Source: CAYWMP01 sp964459445 (GTDB lineage: Bacteria; Desulfobacterota; DSM-4660; Desulfatiglandales; HGW-15). From it: 9,549 nt of DNA. Made by a program: the position numbers and the translations under genes. The notes below the pieces were generated by a model that saw only the letters and a program-made list of their open reading frames with translations, made no database searches and was not told the DNA's origin. Below, piece after piece: positions 1 through 5,386 of the stretch (positions are counted from its first letter, which is position 1; the number at the start of each line of letters is the position of its first letter). The stretch lies in the NCBI GenBank assembly GCA_964459445.1, contig CAYWMP010000210.1:1-9549 (forward strand). The letters are read 5' to 3'.

Positions 1-5
1 AAAGG

Positions 6-46
6 TTATTCCCATATTTATTCCCACATTAATGTGGTATTCCCAC
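6..46. repeat. Triple TATTCCCA repeat with a palindrome
   Basis: Three copies of TATTCCCA lie just after the end of the Fic gene: TTATTCCCA at 6-14 and 18-26, and GTATTCCCA at 37-45. Between the last two is a perfect 14-bp palindrome, CCACATTAATGTGG (24-37). No T-run follows on either strand, so it does not look like an intrinsic terminator. It could be an operator for a gene beyond the window edge; that is inference only. Confidence 0.5.
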
Positions 47-48
47 TT

Positions 49-1095
49 TCACCCTTTTCGCCTCCATTTGGCGTCCCTTCCTTTCCCCAATATTTCCAGT
101 CGCCCTTGCTCCCGCCAGCGGTTCATAACCCGCCGGATGGTATCGCGGCTCACATTGGGACAAAGTCGCTCGGCATCGGCAATACCGAATGGGCTTATCA
201 TGTTGCCAAGGGCATATTCTACCATTTCGCTCTTAGAGCCGCGTTGCGGACGTTGCCTTTCAGCGCGAATCTCGAATTCACGATAGGCCCTCCGCCAAAC
301 CGAAAGAAGGTAGGTGAACCACGGCATGAAATCATGCTTCCCCTCATGCCAGCCGGAGGAACAAATTTTCAAGGCTTCATAGTAGTCCTCCTTGGTCTGC
401 TCCACGATCCGTTCTAAACTGATGTATCGTCCGACCTCGTGACCGTGGTGGTAAAACAAGAGCAGTGTCAGCAACCTGGAAATGCGGCCATTGCCGTCCC
501 TAAAAGGGTGGATGCAAAGAAAATCCAGCATGAAGCACGCCGTCGCCATAAGCGGCGTAACTTTCAACTGTTCGACGGCATGACGATATGCCAGGCAAAG
601 CTCCTCCATTGCATCTGGAACGAGGTCTGGGGCGAGCGGTCGGAAGCGAACCTCTTTTCGCCCGTCAGGAAGGATCTCGATGATGTCGTTGGGTGTTTGT
701 TTCCACTGCCCGGCATCGCCACTTGTGCCGCCTTGGGCCAAGGCATGGAGGCGCAGACAGGTTTCCGGCGTGATGGGTATGTTGCGATAATCCGTGTGTA
801 ACCAGTTTATCGCCATGCGATAGCCAACGATTTCTTCCTCTGAGCGGTCGCGGGGAGGAGTATTGCCGATAACAAGGGGTCGTAATCGATTTCTCTCAAC
901 CGTCACTCCCTCAATTCGATTGGATGATTCGGTGCTCTCGATCAATGCCATCTCTCTGAGGCTTTTGAGAATCTGGGGCGACTGCTTCTCATAAAGCTGC
1001 TGGCGTCCCTTGGATTCGGCCAGAGTTTCCAACAGCCACACGATGGAAAGGGTAAGTTTGGTGTTCTGAAGCCGCGTACCCCTAAAGCTCATCAT
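49..1095 (-). CDS. Fic family protein (class II, self-inhibited AMPylator type) with C-terminal winged helix
   Basis: Fic proteins usually transfer AMP from ATP to a hydroxyl side chain of a target protein. Numbered from the start chosen here (348 residues), the active-site loop HPFRDGNGR is at 196-204, followed by R207, which matches the full canonical motif HPFx(D/E)GNGRxxR. An N-terminal helix carries SNRIEG (58-63), which fits the (S/T)xxxE(G/N) inhibitory motif of class II Fic proteins. E62 would block productive ATP binding until relieved, so no separate antitoxin is needed. About residues 290-348 resemble a winged helix (VSRDTIRRVMNRWREQGRLEI), as in other Fic-wHTH proteins. I chose the ATG at 1095 because GGAGG lies 9 nt upstream. 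The frame opens further, to a TTG at 1182, but the extra 29 residues are not Fic-like and lack a ribosome site. The target is unknown. The gene stands alone and is divergent from hipBST, across a 670-bp spacer. Confidence 0.93.
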   Translation of the reverse strand: MMSFRGTRLQNTKLTLSIVWLLETLAESKGRQQLYEKQSPQILKSLREMALIESTESSNRIEGVTVERNRLRPLVIGNTPPRDRSEEEIVGYRMAINWLHTDYRNIPITPETCLRLHALAQGGTSGDAGQWKQTPNDIIEILPDGRKEVRFRPLAPDLVPDAMEELCLAYRHAVEQLKVTPLMATACFMLDFLCIHPFRDGNGRISRLLTLLLFYHHGHEVGRYISLERIVEQTKEDYYEALKICSSGWHEGKHDFMPWFTYLLSVWRRAYREFEIRAERQRPQRGSKSEMVEYALGNMISPFGIADAERLCPNVSRDTIRRVMNRWREQGRLEILGKGRDAKWRRKG

Positions 1096-1563
1096 TTTTT
1101 GCGTCCTCCACGTGTTCCTTAAAAGAAAGGTTCCGTTTCCTGGAATGGAAGGCAAAGAACTCGGAAGCAGCTCGGAAGTCAATATTTTCCAAGTTCCATT
1201 GAGCCGACCACGCTCGAAGCTCGCTTAAGGCTTTATAGATCCATTCAATTCAAATTTGCATCTCGTACCTTTGGACAAATCCATTCTATTATTTATTCAC
1301 CTTCTTATTCAACTGCTGTATTCCGGACACAAATACTTTGTGCAATCCCTATATTCCCTGCATATTTGAAGTCTACATTCAAAATTGCAAGGAAAATAAG
1401 GAAAAAGTCCAATGATGATGTGTAGGGTAATGTTTTTCAACGTGGTGAGTGTCGGTTCTTTCGTCATATGGCATGTCAAATGACGACAGAGTCGTCATTT
1501 GAGCTGAGAGATCCTAGTGCAAAGCGTGAATTTCATAAGGTGAAAATTTCGCCTTGCCTGCTT
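1096..1563. other. Gene-free AT-rich spacer between fic and the hipBST promoter region
   Basis: No convincing gene is present. Open frames here are short and have no recognisable domain. The fic leader and ribosome site (complement of CCTCC near 1105) lie at the left end. CTCGGAAG occurs twice, at 1160-1167 and 1171-1178. The only strong structure is the perfect inverted repeat at 1476-1502, listed separately. I see no clear sigma70 promoter for fic. Confidence 0.5.
1476..1502. repeat. Perfect 12-bp inverted repeat (TGACGAC/GTCGTCA)
   Basis: The arms TCAAATGACGAC (1476-1487) and GTCGTCATTTGA (1491-1502) are perfect reverse complements around a 3-nt centre, AGA. A further half-like TCGTCAT is at 1461-1467. 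No T-run follows, so a terminator is unlikely. It could be an operator for a dimeric regulator, lying about 90 bp upstream of the hipBST promoter. The binding protein is unknown. Confidence 0.6.
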
Positions 1564-1593
1564 TTGATTCGAATTGACCCTATCGGGTATAAT
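1564..1593 (+). promoter_or_regulatory. Distal hipBST promoter P1
   Basis: TTGATT (1564-1569) and a perfect TATAAT (1588-1593) are separated by 18 bp. The expected transcript start is near 1600, which leaves a leader of about 165 nt before hipB. Operator R1 (1577-1588) fills the spacer and touches the -10 box, so a bound HipB would be expected to exclude polymerase. There is no experimental support in the sequence itself. Confidence 0.55.
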
Positions 1594-1754
1594 ATACAAT
1601 TATTTCTCTTGATATTATACCCGATAGGTGCTATTAGTTATCCATTTGCATATTATCATACCCGATCAGGTATATTTATCTCATATTGTTCAAACAAAAG
1701 CCACCAGAAGGCAGGATGTCTGGAATTTTTCCACATAAATCATCCCGATAGGGT
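1577..1754. promoter_or_regulatory. Array of four operator-like palindromes, probable HipB sites
   Basis: Four copies share the dyad core ACCCkATmGGGT, often flanked by TATA on the outer side. R1 is 1577-1588 (ACCCTATCGGGT), R2 is 1619-1630 (ACCCGATAGGTG), R3 is 1660-1671 (ACCCGATCAGGT) and R4 is 1743-1754 (TCCCGATAGGGT). R1 and R2 with their flanks form a perfect 17-bp inverted repeat (1579-1595 against 1612-1628). Centres are 42, 41 and 83 bp apart, close to four, four and eight helical turns, so all sites lie on one face of the DNA. HipB-family repressors bind palindromes with comparable TATCC/GGATA halves. That this HipB is the binder is inferred from position, since R4 abuts hipB. Confidence 0.75.
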
Positions 1755-1759
1755 ATAAT
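1730..1759 (+). promoter_or_regulatory. Proximal hipBST promoter P2, likely giving a leaderless hipB mRNA
   Basis: A perfect TATAAT (1754-1759) overlaps the right end of operator R4. A weak -35 match, TCCACA (1730-1735), sits 18 bp upstream. Transcription would start about 7 nt past the -10 box, at or next to the A of the hipB ATG (1766). No Shine-Dalgarno sequence precedes that ATG, which agrees with leaderless translation. Confidence 0.5.
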
Positions 1760-1765
1760 TGTATT

Positions 1766-1978
1766 ATGGAACTTAAAGAATTCGTAAAAAAACAACGGAA
1801 GATTCACGGATTGACCCAGATAGACCTGGCTCATAAGGCCGGGGTTGGATTGAGGTTCGCGAGAGATCTGGAACAGGGGAAGGCAACCTTGAGAATGGAC
1901 AAGGTGAACCAGGTCCTTCAGTTATTCGGCAAAAACCTCGGCCCGGTTGATTGGCATCCTGAAATCGACGAGGATTAG
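1766..1978 (+). CDS. HipB-type XRE-family antitoxin/repressor
   Basis: This is a 70-residue Cro/C1-type DNA-binding protein. The helix-turn-helix covers about residues 16-37 (LTQIDLAHKAGVGLRFARDL), followed by helices that usually form the dimer core. In HipBA and HipBST loci, HipB represses its own operon and binds the kinase or the kinase-partner complex. It is the first gene of a three-gene operon: hipS starts 3 nt after its stop codon. The ATG has no ribosome site but lies right after the P2 -10 box, suggesting a leaderless message. The short acidic tail (VDWHPEIDED) is compact; I see no extra domain. Family assignment is firm. Its role as operator binder is inferred from the adjacent palindromes. 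Confidence 0.9.
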   Translation: MELKEFVKKQRKIHGLTQIDLAHKAGVGLRFARDLEQGKATLRMDKVNQVLQLFGKNLGPVDWHPEIDED

Positions 1979-1981
1979 ATA

Positions 1982-2320
1982 ATGGATAGAAAGAATAAGG
2001 CCTTTGTCTATTTGCGGGAAAGTAAGGCCGGCCTTCTTGAAAAAACAGAAAGAGGGTTTCGCTTTCACTATTTCAAAGAGTATCTTTCATTACGGGAGGC
2101 TCAGCCGATAAGTCTTACTCTACCTTTAACCGATCTGCCTTATGAAAGTGAAAAGTTGTTTCCTTTTTTTATTGGGCTGATCCCTGAGGGATGGCTGTTA
2201 GATCTGACAAGCCGTACTTTGAAGATAGACCCGGAAAACCTTTTTGATATCCTGCTTGCCACTGGTGGTGATTGTATAGGGGCGGCCAAAATCTTTCCCC
2301 TTGATGAGGAAAACAGCTAA
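1982..2320 (+). CDS. HipS-like protein: stand-alone HipA N-terminal subdomain, probable antitoxin
   Basis: This 112-residue protein matches only the N-terminal subdomain of HipA kinases. It has the phrases SLTLPLT (44-50) and FFIGLIPEGW (62-71), and a C-terminal GGDCIGAAKIFP (95-106), equivalent to the end of that subdomain in full-length HipA. In the described HipBST system of enteropathogenic E. coli this separated piece, HipS, is the antitoxin that binds HipT and inserts a Trp near its active site. W71, just after LIPEG, is the obvious candidate here; that equivalence is inference. Translation is supported by GAGGA (1970-1974), 7 nt before the ATG. The stop overlaps the hipT start by one base (TAATG at 2318-2322), implying translational coupling and balanced amounts of the two partners. 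Confidence 0.87.
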   Translation: MDRKNKAFVYLRESKAGLLEKTERGFRFHYFKEYLSLREAQPISLTLPLTDLPYESEKLFPFFIGLIPEGWLLDLTSRTLKIDPENLFDILLATGGDCIGAAKIFPLDEENS

Positions 2321-3258
2321 TGTTCAAAAAATGTCTTTCATGCCACCTATCGGAACCCGGCCAAGATCTGTTCCAAGGATACCACAAGAAATGCTCTAAA
2401 AAACTATTTGGAACGGCTCAACCTCCGAATGTGCCCTTTAAAAGCTCCGATGTGGCTGCTGAAGCTCAAAAAATGGTTGGCCGGATGTCTATCTCGGGTG
2501 TGCAACCCAAACTGTCAACCATCCATGATCGTAAACGCAGTGAATTAACCGTCGTCGACAGAGGAGGGCTTTTTATCCTGAAACCTCCAACAGATCCTTT
2601 TGAACAGCTACCTGAAAATGAGAACCTGTGTATGAATATGGCATCCGCCTATGGTATTGAGGTACCGCCTCACGGCCTCTTGCCCCTGAAAGATGGTAGA
2701 TTGTCCTATGTCGTTAAAAGATTCGATAGACTTGATGACGGCTTTAAACTTCAACAAGAGGATTTCCAGCAACTTCTTCAAACAGAAGACAAATACAGAG
2801 GTTCCTACGAAAGAATGGGCAATTTCATAAAAAAACATTCAAATGTTCCCGGCCTCGATCTGGTGAACCTTTTTGAAAGGGCCTTGCTATTTTTTGTGCT
2901 TGGCAACGGCGACGCCCATCTAAAAAATTTCTCGCTCCTCTTGAGGGAAGAAGTGGGATATTCACTATCGCCGGCCTATGATGTCGTCAGCTCCAGGCTG
3001 GTGCTCCCTGAAGAGAAAGAAGAAATGTGTCTCAGCCTTCAAGGAAAGCGGAATAATATTTCAAAAAGGGATTTTCAAGGACTCGCTGAACAATTGGGCC
3101 TGAACACTAAACAGGTCCTTAACGCCTTGGAACGTTTGAGTAGGCTTAGATCAACCTTTGAGACGATGATTGCAGATAGCTTTTTGGAAGAACGATTGAG
3201 GAATAGATTTCTTGAGATATTTACGGAAAGAATGCAAAGGATTTTTGAGTCAGACTAG
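2320..3258 (+). CDS. HipT-like Ser/Thr kinase toxin (HipA C-terminal kinase)
   Basis: This is a 312-residue HipA-fold kinase without the N-terminal subdomain, which is supplied by the preceding gene. An N-terminal Cys/His cluster (C5, C8, H22, C25) looks like a small zinc knuckle. The Gly-rich loop region carries SIS at 57-59 (RMSISGVQPKL), the type of autophosphorylation motif described for HipT, even with the same numbering S57/S59. ILKP gives the ATP-binding Lys (K88). The catalytic loop is GNGDAHLKN (195-203) with D198 as base, and D221 in SPAYD is the metal ligand. All key residues are intact, so the toxin should be active. E. coli HipT phosphorylates tryptophanyl-tRNA synthetase; whether this one does is unknown. 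The start overlaps the hipS stop, with GAGGA at 2306-2310. It is the last gene of the operon. Confidence 0.9.
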   Translation: MFKKCLSCHLSEPGQDLFQGYHKKCSKKLFGTAQPPNVPFKSSDVAAEAQKMVGRMSISGVQPKLSTIHDRKRSELTVVDRGGLFILKPPTDPFEQLPENENLCMNMASAYGIEVPPHGLLPLKDGRLSYVVKRFDRLDDGFKLQQEDFQQLLQTEDKYRGSYERMGNFIKKHSNVPGLDLVNLFERALLFFVLGNGDAHLKNFSLLLREEVGYSLSPAYDVVSSRLVLPEEKEEMCLSLQGKRNNISKRDFQGLAEQLGLNTKQVLNALERLSRLRSTFETMIADSFLEERLRNRFLEIFTERMQRIFESD

Positions 3259-3440
3259 ACGCTACATCCAACGTAATTTTTCGCTTCTCAAGTACGTTCT
3301 CTGCCTCCCTTCCCTCCAATATTCCTTAAATCCTCTAATCCCTATTCTCGTTCTATATAAGCGAAAGCAGGAAGGTCTTCGTTTTCCAAGCGCTTGTCAG
3401 ACTTATCAACTGCGCGGGCTATTTCTGTAAGGGCAGCGAA

Positions 3441-3983
3441 CTAAGAGAACAGGACGGCCCAGCTGAATCGAATTTTGGGATAGGCATGGGGTTGCCAGCC
3501 GGCGGATTCAGCTTTTTCGATCATTTCCTGGAATTTTTTCTTTGTTACATGAAATTTGGGTTCCACGTGGAGGAGCCGACCGCCGGGATTGGTTATCTCC
3601 CGGGTCTCCCTGAAAAAGCTGTCCGGGTCCGGTACTTCGTGAACCATGTAAAAGGCCAGGATAAAGTCAGTCTTATCCTGGATTCCTAGGCAGTCCGACT
3701 CGCATACATGATACTTGATCGTATTCTGGATATTTTGTTTGGCAGCTCTTTTCCTTACCTTATCCAGCATTTCCTGCTGCAAATCAGCGGCGATCACCTT
3801 CCCGTTCTCGCCCACCATCTGCGCCAGGGGTAGGGTGAAAAACCCAGGTCCGCAGCCGATATCTGCTGCGGTTTGCCCCGGTGCCACCATGCCATCCAGG
3901 ATTTTATTGGGGTCCTGAATCCAGGTCCTAAGGGATGAGGATAGGAATCCTGAAACGGATGTTGGGCATACGTGTGTGTTCAT
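3441..3983 (-). CDS. Class I SAM-dependent methyltransferase, small and of unknown substrate
   Basis: This 180-residue Rossmann-fold methyltransferase has motif I ADIGCGPGFFTLPLA (40-54), the acidic end of strand 2 at D67 (VIAADLQ), a motif IV-like segment DFILAFYMVHEVPDP (106-120), and the usual post-motif NPGGRLLHVEPK (132-143). It resembles the UbiE/type-11 group of small-molecule or general methyltransferases, but nothing fixes the substrate. The length is normal for a single domain, and no membrane segment or signal peptide is seen. The ATG at 3983 has AGGAG (complement of 3990-3994) 6 nt upstream. It lies downstream of the marR gene on the same strand, across a 227-bp gap with MarR-like half sites, so the two probably form a regulated pair. 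It converges with hipT. Confidence 0.88.
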   Translation of the reverse strand: MNTHVCPTSVSGFLSSSLRTWIQDPNKILDGMVAPGQTAADIGCGPGFFTLPLAQMVGENGKVIAADLQQEMLDKVRKRAAKQNIQNTIKYHVCESDCLGIQDKTDFILAFYMVHEVPDPDSFFRETREITNPGGRLLHVEPKFHVTKKKFQEMIEKAESAGWQPHAYPKIRFSWAVLFS

Positions 3984-4045
3984 GATGTTCTCCTTTCAAA
4001 AAAGGTTAAAGGCGCAAGGCGTAGGGCACAAGGAAAATACTAAAT

Positions 4046-4077
4046 CCTCTGCGCTCTTTGCGAGCTCTGAGGTGAAT
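4046..4077. repeat. Intergenic CGCAGAG-type repeat copy
   Basis: Read on the minus strand, this stretch gives TTCACCTCAGAGCTCGC followed by AAAGAGCGCAGAGGATTT. It is an array of CGCAGAG-like words about 9-10 nt apart. Related CGCAGAC words occur at 4776-4816 and 7621-7637. Such repeats are common in intergenic DNA of some anaerobic Proteobacteria (recalled knowledge). It lies in the marR-methyltransferase gap, so co-transcription would run through it. Confidence 0.4.
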
Positions 4078-4091
4078 GAAAGTTTTTCATA

Positions 4092-4213
4092 TTGTTTAGT
4101 AGCTATACTTTTGGTGCAAAAATTTTTTGTCCTTGGACACTATTTGCGATTAATAATCGACTGTTTTACTCCCTCATTATTACGACTAAACAATTTACCG
4201 ACTAAACCATTTA
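4092..4213. promoter_or_regulatory. Candidate MarR-site cluster upstream of the methyltransferase
   Basis: TTGTTTAGTAGCTATAC (4092-4108, plus strand) matches 14 of 17 bases of TTGTTTAGGTACTATAC, found on the minus strand in the marR promoter. In addition, a 15-bp direct repeat with one mismatch, CGACTAAACmATTTA, lies at 4183-4197 and 4199-4213, the second copy ending in the marR stop codon. ACTAAA is the complement of the TTTAGT half in the other copies. The sharing of half sites between the marR promoter and the methyltransferase upstream region suggests one regulator for both. Confidence 0.45.
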
Positions 4214-4696
4214 ATCTTGCTTGCTCAGACTCTCCTCCCACTTGTCAAGGAATCCATCTAGCTGATCCAAAAAATCTTCGAGAAAGGCGATGTTTTCCGG
4301 ACCGAGCCCGATAAAAAAGTCTTTGAAACCGTCATCTATTTTCTCATGCCAATGTTTATGGGCATAATAGGCACTCTTGCCTTTATTAGTCATGTATAAA
4401 CAGGCTCTTAAACTGTTATCCGGATCGGTCTGTTTTTCCACCAATCCTTTGGCATCGAGTTTTTTTAGTGTCTGTGAAACCGCTCCCTTGGTGATGCCCA
4501 ATTGATCGGCCGCCTCGGTGACGCTGAGACCCTCCCGCTCGCCGATGAGTTCCAGTAAAAACATTTCCGAGCGATACAGAGTTTCCGATGTGCCAAAATG
4601 CCAGGGCCGATTCTCCAAATCCGCAGTTCGCCGCACAATCCCCATAAATTTTTCAATTATGTGCCGTGGGAGATTGGTTAAGTGCTCTTGAGACAT
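4211..4696 (-). CDS. MarR-family winged-helix transcriptional regulator
   Basis: This is a 161-residue regulator from the ATG at 4696. The winged helix spans about 58-105: LSVTEAADQLGITKGAVSQT gives helices 3-4, KGAVSQTLKKLDAKGLV (70-86) is the recognition helix, and DPDNSLRACLYMT (91-103) is the wing. Flanking N- and C-terminal helices would form the dimer. MarR proteins usually repress their own and neighbouring genes until a ligand binds; no ligand can be read from the sequence. The frame stays open upstream to a TTG at 4732, but that TTG is part of the -35 box, so the longer start is unlikely. The ATG has almost no Shine-Dalgarno sequence and sits at the predicted transcript start, so it may be leaderless. 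It is upstream of the methyltransferase on the same strand. Confidence 0.88.
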   Translation of the reverse strand: MSQEHLTNLPRHIIEKFMGIVRRTADLENRPWHFGTSETLYRSEMFLLELIGEREGLSVTEAADQLGITKGAVSQTLKKLDAKGLVEKQTDPDNSLRACLYMTNKGKSAYYAHKHWHEKIDDGFKDFFIGLGPENIAFLEDFLDQLDGFLDKWEESLSKQD

Positions 4697-4703
4697 GCCT
4701 ATA

Positions 4704-4732
4704 AATGTATAGTACCTAAACAAATTTGTCAA
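4704..4732 (-). promoter_or_regulatory. marR promoter with overlapping operator
   Basis: On the minus strand, a perfect TTGACA (4732-4727) is followed after 17 bp by TACATT (4709-4704). Two dyads lie within it: the perfect palindrome ACAAATTTGT (4720-4729), and the near-palindrome TAGGTACTA inside TTTAGGTACTATA. The predicted start point is around 4697, next to the ATG at 4696. Autoregulation by MarR is the simplest reading. Confidence 0.6.
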
Positions 4733-4770
4733 TAGGGTGGGAAAAATTTAGGAATTTAATATGAAATGTT

Positions 4771-4816
4771 TTAACCGCAGACTAGCCCGCCAGAAGTAAG
4801 GCGGGCAAACGCAGAC
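4771..4816. repeat. CGCAGAC repeat split by a palindromic hairpin
   Basis: Two CGCAGAC words (4776-4782 and 4810-4816) flank a perfect 7-bp hairpin, GCCCGCC (4785-4791) and GGCGGGC (4800-4806), with an 8-nt loop. The same hairpin recurs at 7465-7486 with 6 of 8 loop bases kept. The copy of the CGCAGAC pair at 7621-7637 (minus strand) has only GAA between the words. This suggests the hairpin was inserted into the repeat here. Confidence 0.65.
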
Positions 4817-4897
4817 TTTTAGTTCGGCCGACTTGGGCGAAGTGAATTAGCATAAGAGGTTCTCTCACAGAGTTCCCAAAGTCGCGGAGATATATCA

Positions 4898-5026
4898 GAT
4901 TGCTTAGTCTGCCTGCAACGCAGGCCTCAATCCCAAACATGGGATTGAGAGCGGGAAGAGGTTCTCAGGAAAAAAGAAATCATTCATTTTTCCTGAGAAC
5001 CCCTTCCCCAACAATACTAAGCAATC
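4898..5026 (+). ncRNA. Four-stem structured element with retron msr-msd-like layout (candidate only)
   Basis: An outer 11-bp stem pairs GATTGCTTAGT (4898-4908) with ACTAAGCAATC (5016-5026), without mismatch. Inside are three hairpins: GCCTGC/GCAGGC (4911-4916 with 4920-4925, 3-nt loop), CTCAATCCC/GGGATTGAG (4926-4934 with 4941-4949, 6-nt loop), and a long one, 4953-4974 with 4987-5008 (22 positions, one A-C mismatch, 12-nt loop). Almost all bases are paired. The order outer stem, two short hairpins, one long hairpin is that of a retron RNA (a1, msr, msd, a2), read towards the downstream ATPase gene. No reverse transcriptase is in the window and I see no good promoter, so it could equally be a palindromic mobile repeat. 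The structure is certain at sequence level; its nature is open. Confidence 0.5.
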
Positions 5027-5045
5027 AAATCCTCACTTTGAATCT

Positions 5046-5140
5046 GCGTGCTTGTCAGTCTCTGGCGGATAAGTCTGTGTGGATCGAGCGATCCTGAGCG
5101 AAGTCGAAGGAGAGCCCCGCAGAGCGGGGTGCAAGCACGC
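5046..5140. repeat. Compound inverted repeat with inner hairpin
   Basis: GCGTGCTTG (5046-5054) and CAAGCACGC (5132-5140) are perfect 9-bp arms. They enclose a hairpin CCCCGC/GCGGGG (5115-5129, 3-nt loop) and the word GATCCTGAGCGAAGTCGAAG (5090-5109), which resembles the CTTCGACTTCGCTCAGGA intergenic repeat seen in many environmental bacteria (recalled knowledge). No T-run follows the inner hairpin. From 5141 to 5320 I see nothing recognisable. Confidence 0.5.
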
Positions 5141-5322
5141 GCGGCAAATATAACACTCGGACTATATAGTTTATGCATGGTAGCTTCGATTCCATTTTTA
5201 CCCACTAAATTGGAGTAGAATCATAAATATGAGAAAGGGGAAATACGGTAGGGTAAATTAACCTGTCGGACGCACTGTCAACCCGAAAGCTGGAAATTGA
5301 GAGACAGGGGTATTAGCAAGGG

Positions 5323-5365
5323 ATAACTTGTCAAGTTTATTTAAGACAAGTTATAACTTGACAAG
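5323..5365. promoter_or_regulatory. Operator-like palindrome cluster over the ATPase promoter
   Basis: Direct copies of ATAACTTGwCAAG lie at 5323-5335 and 5353-5365, exactly 30 bp apart. Between them GACAAGTT (5345-5352) is inverted relative to AACTTGTC (5325-5332), and it overlaps the perfect 14-bp palindrome CAAGTTATAACTTG (5347-5360). The right copy covers the -35 box. This is what a repressor site would look like. The regulator is unknown; autoregulation through the winged helix of the ATPase is possible but speculative. Confidence 0.6.
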
Positions 5366-5386
5366 ATATATTCCGGTATGTATGCT
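5358..5386 (+). promoter_or_regulatory. Sigma70-type promoter of the ATPase gene
   Basis: A perfect TTGACA (5358-5363), a 17-bp spacer and TATGCT (5381-5386) give a strong housekeeping-type promoter with start point near 5393. The predicted leader is very short, with AAGGAG (5395-5400) almost at its 5' end. This promoter rules out the in-frame TTG at 5328 as the true start. Confidence 0.7.

Noticed and set aside
439..801. Long open frame antisense to fic
   Set aside because: It is a shadow of the fic reading frame; the Fic motifs on the other strand are decisive.
1468..1758. 96-residue open frame over the hipBST regulatory region
   Set aside because: It runs through both promoters and all four operators, has no ribosome site and resembles no domain.
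5017..5205. 62-residue minus-strand frame in the repeat-rich spacer
   Set aside because: It consists of repeat sequence with no domain or ribosome site.
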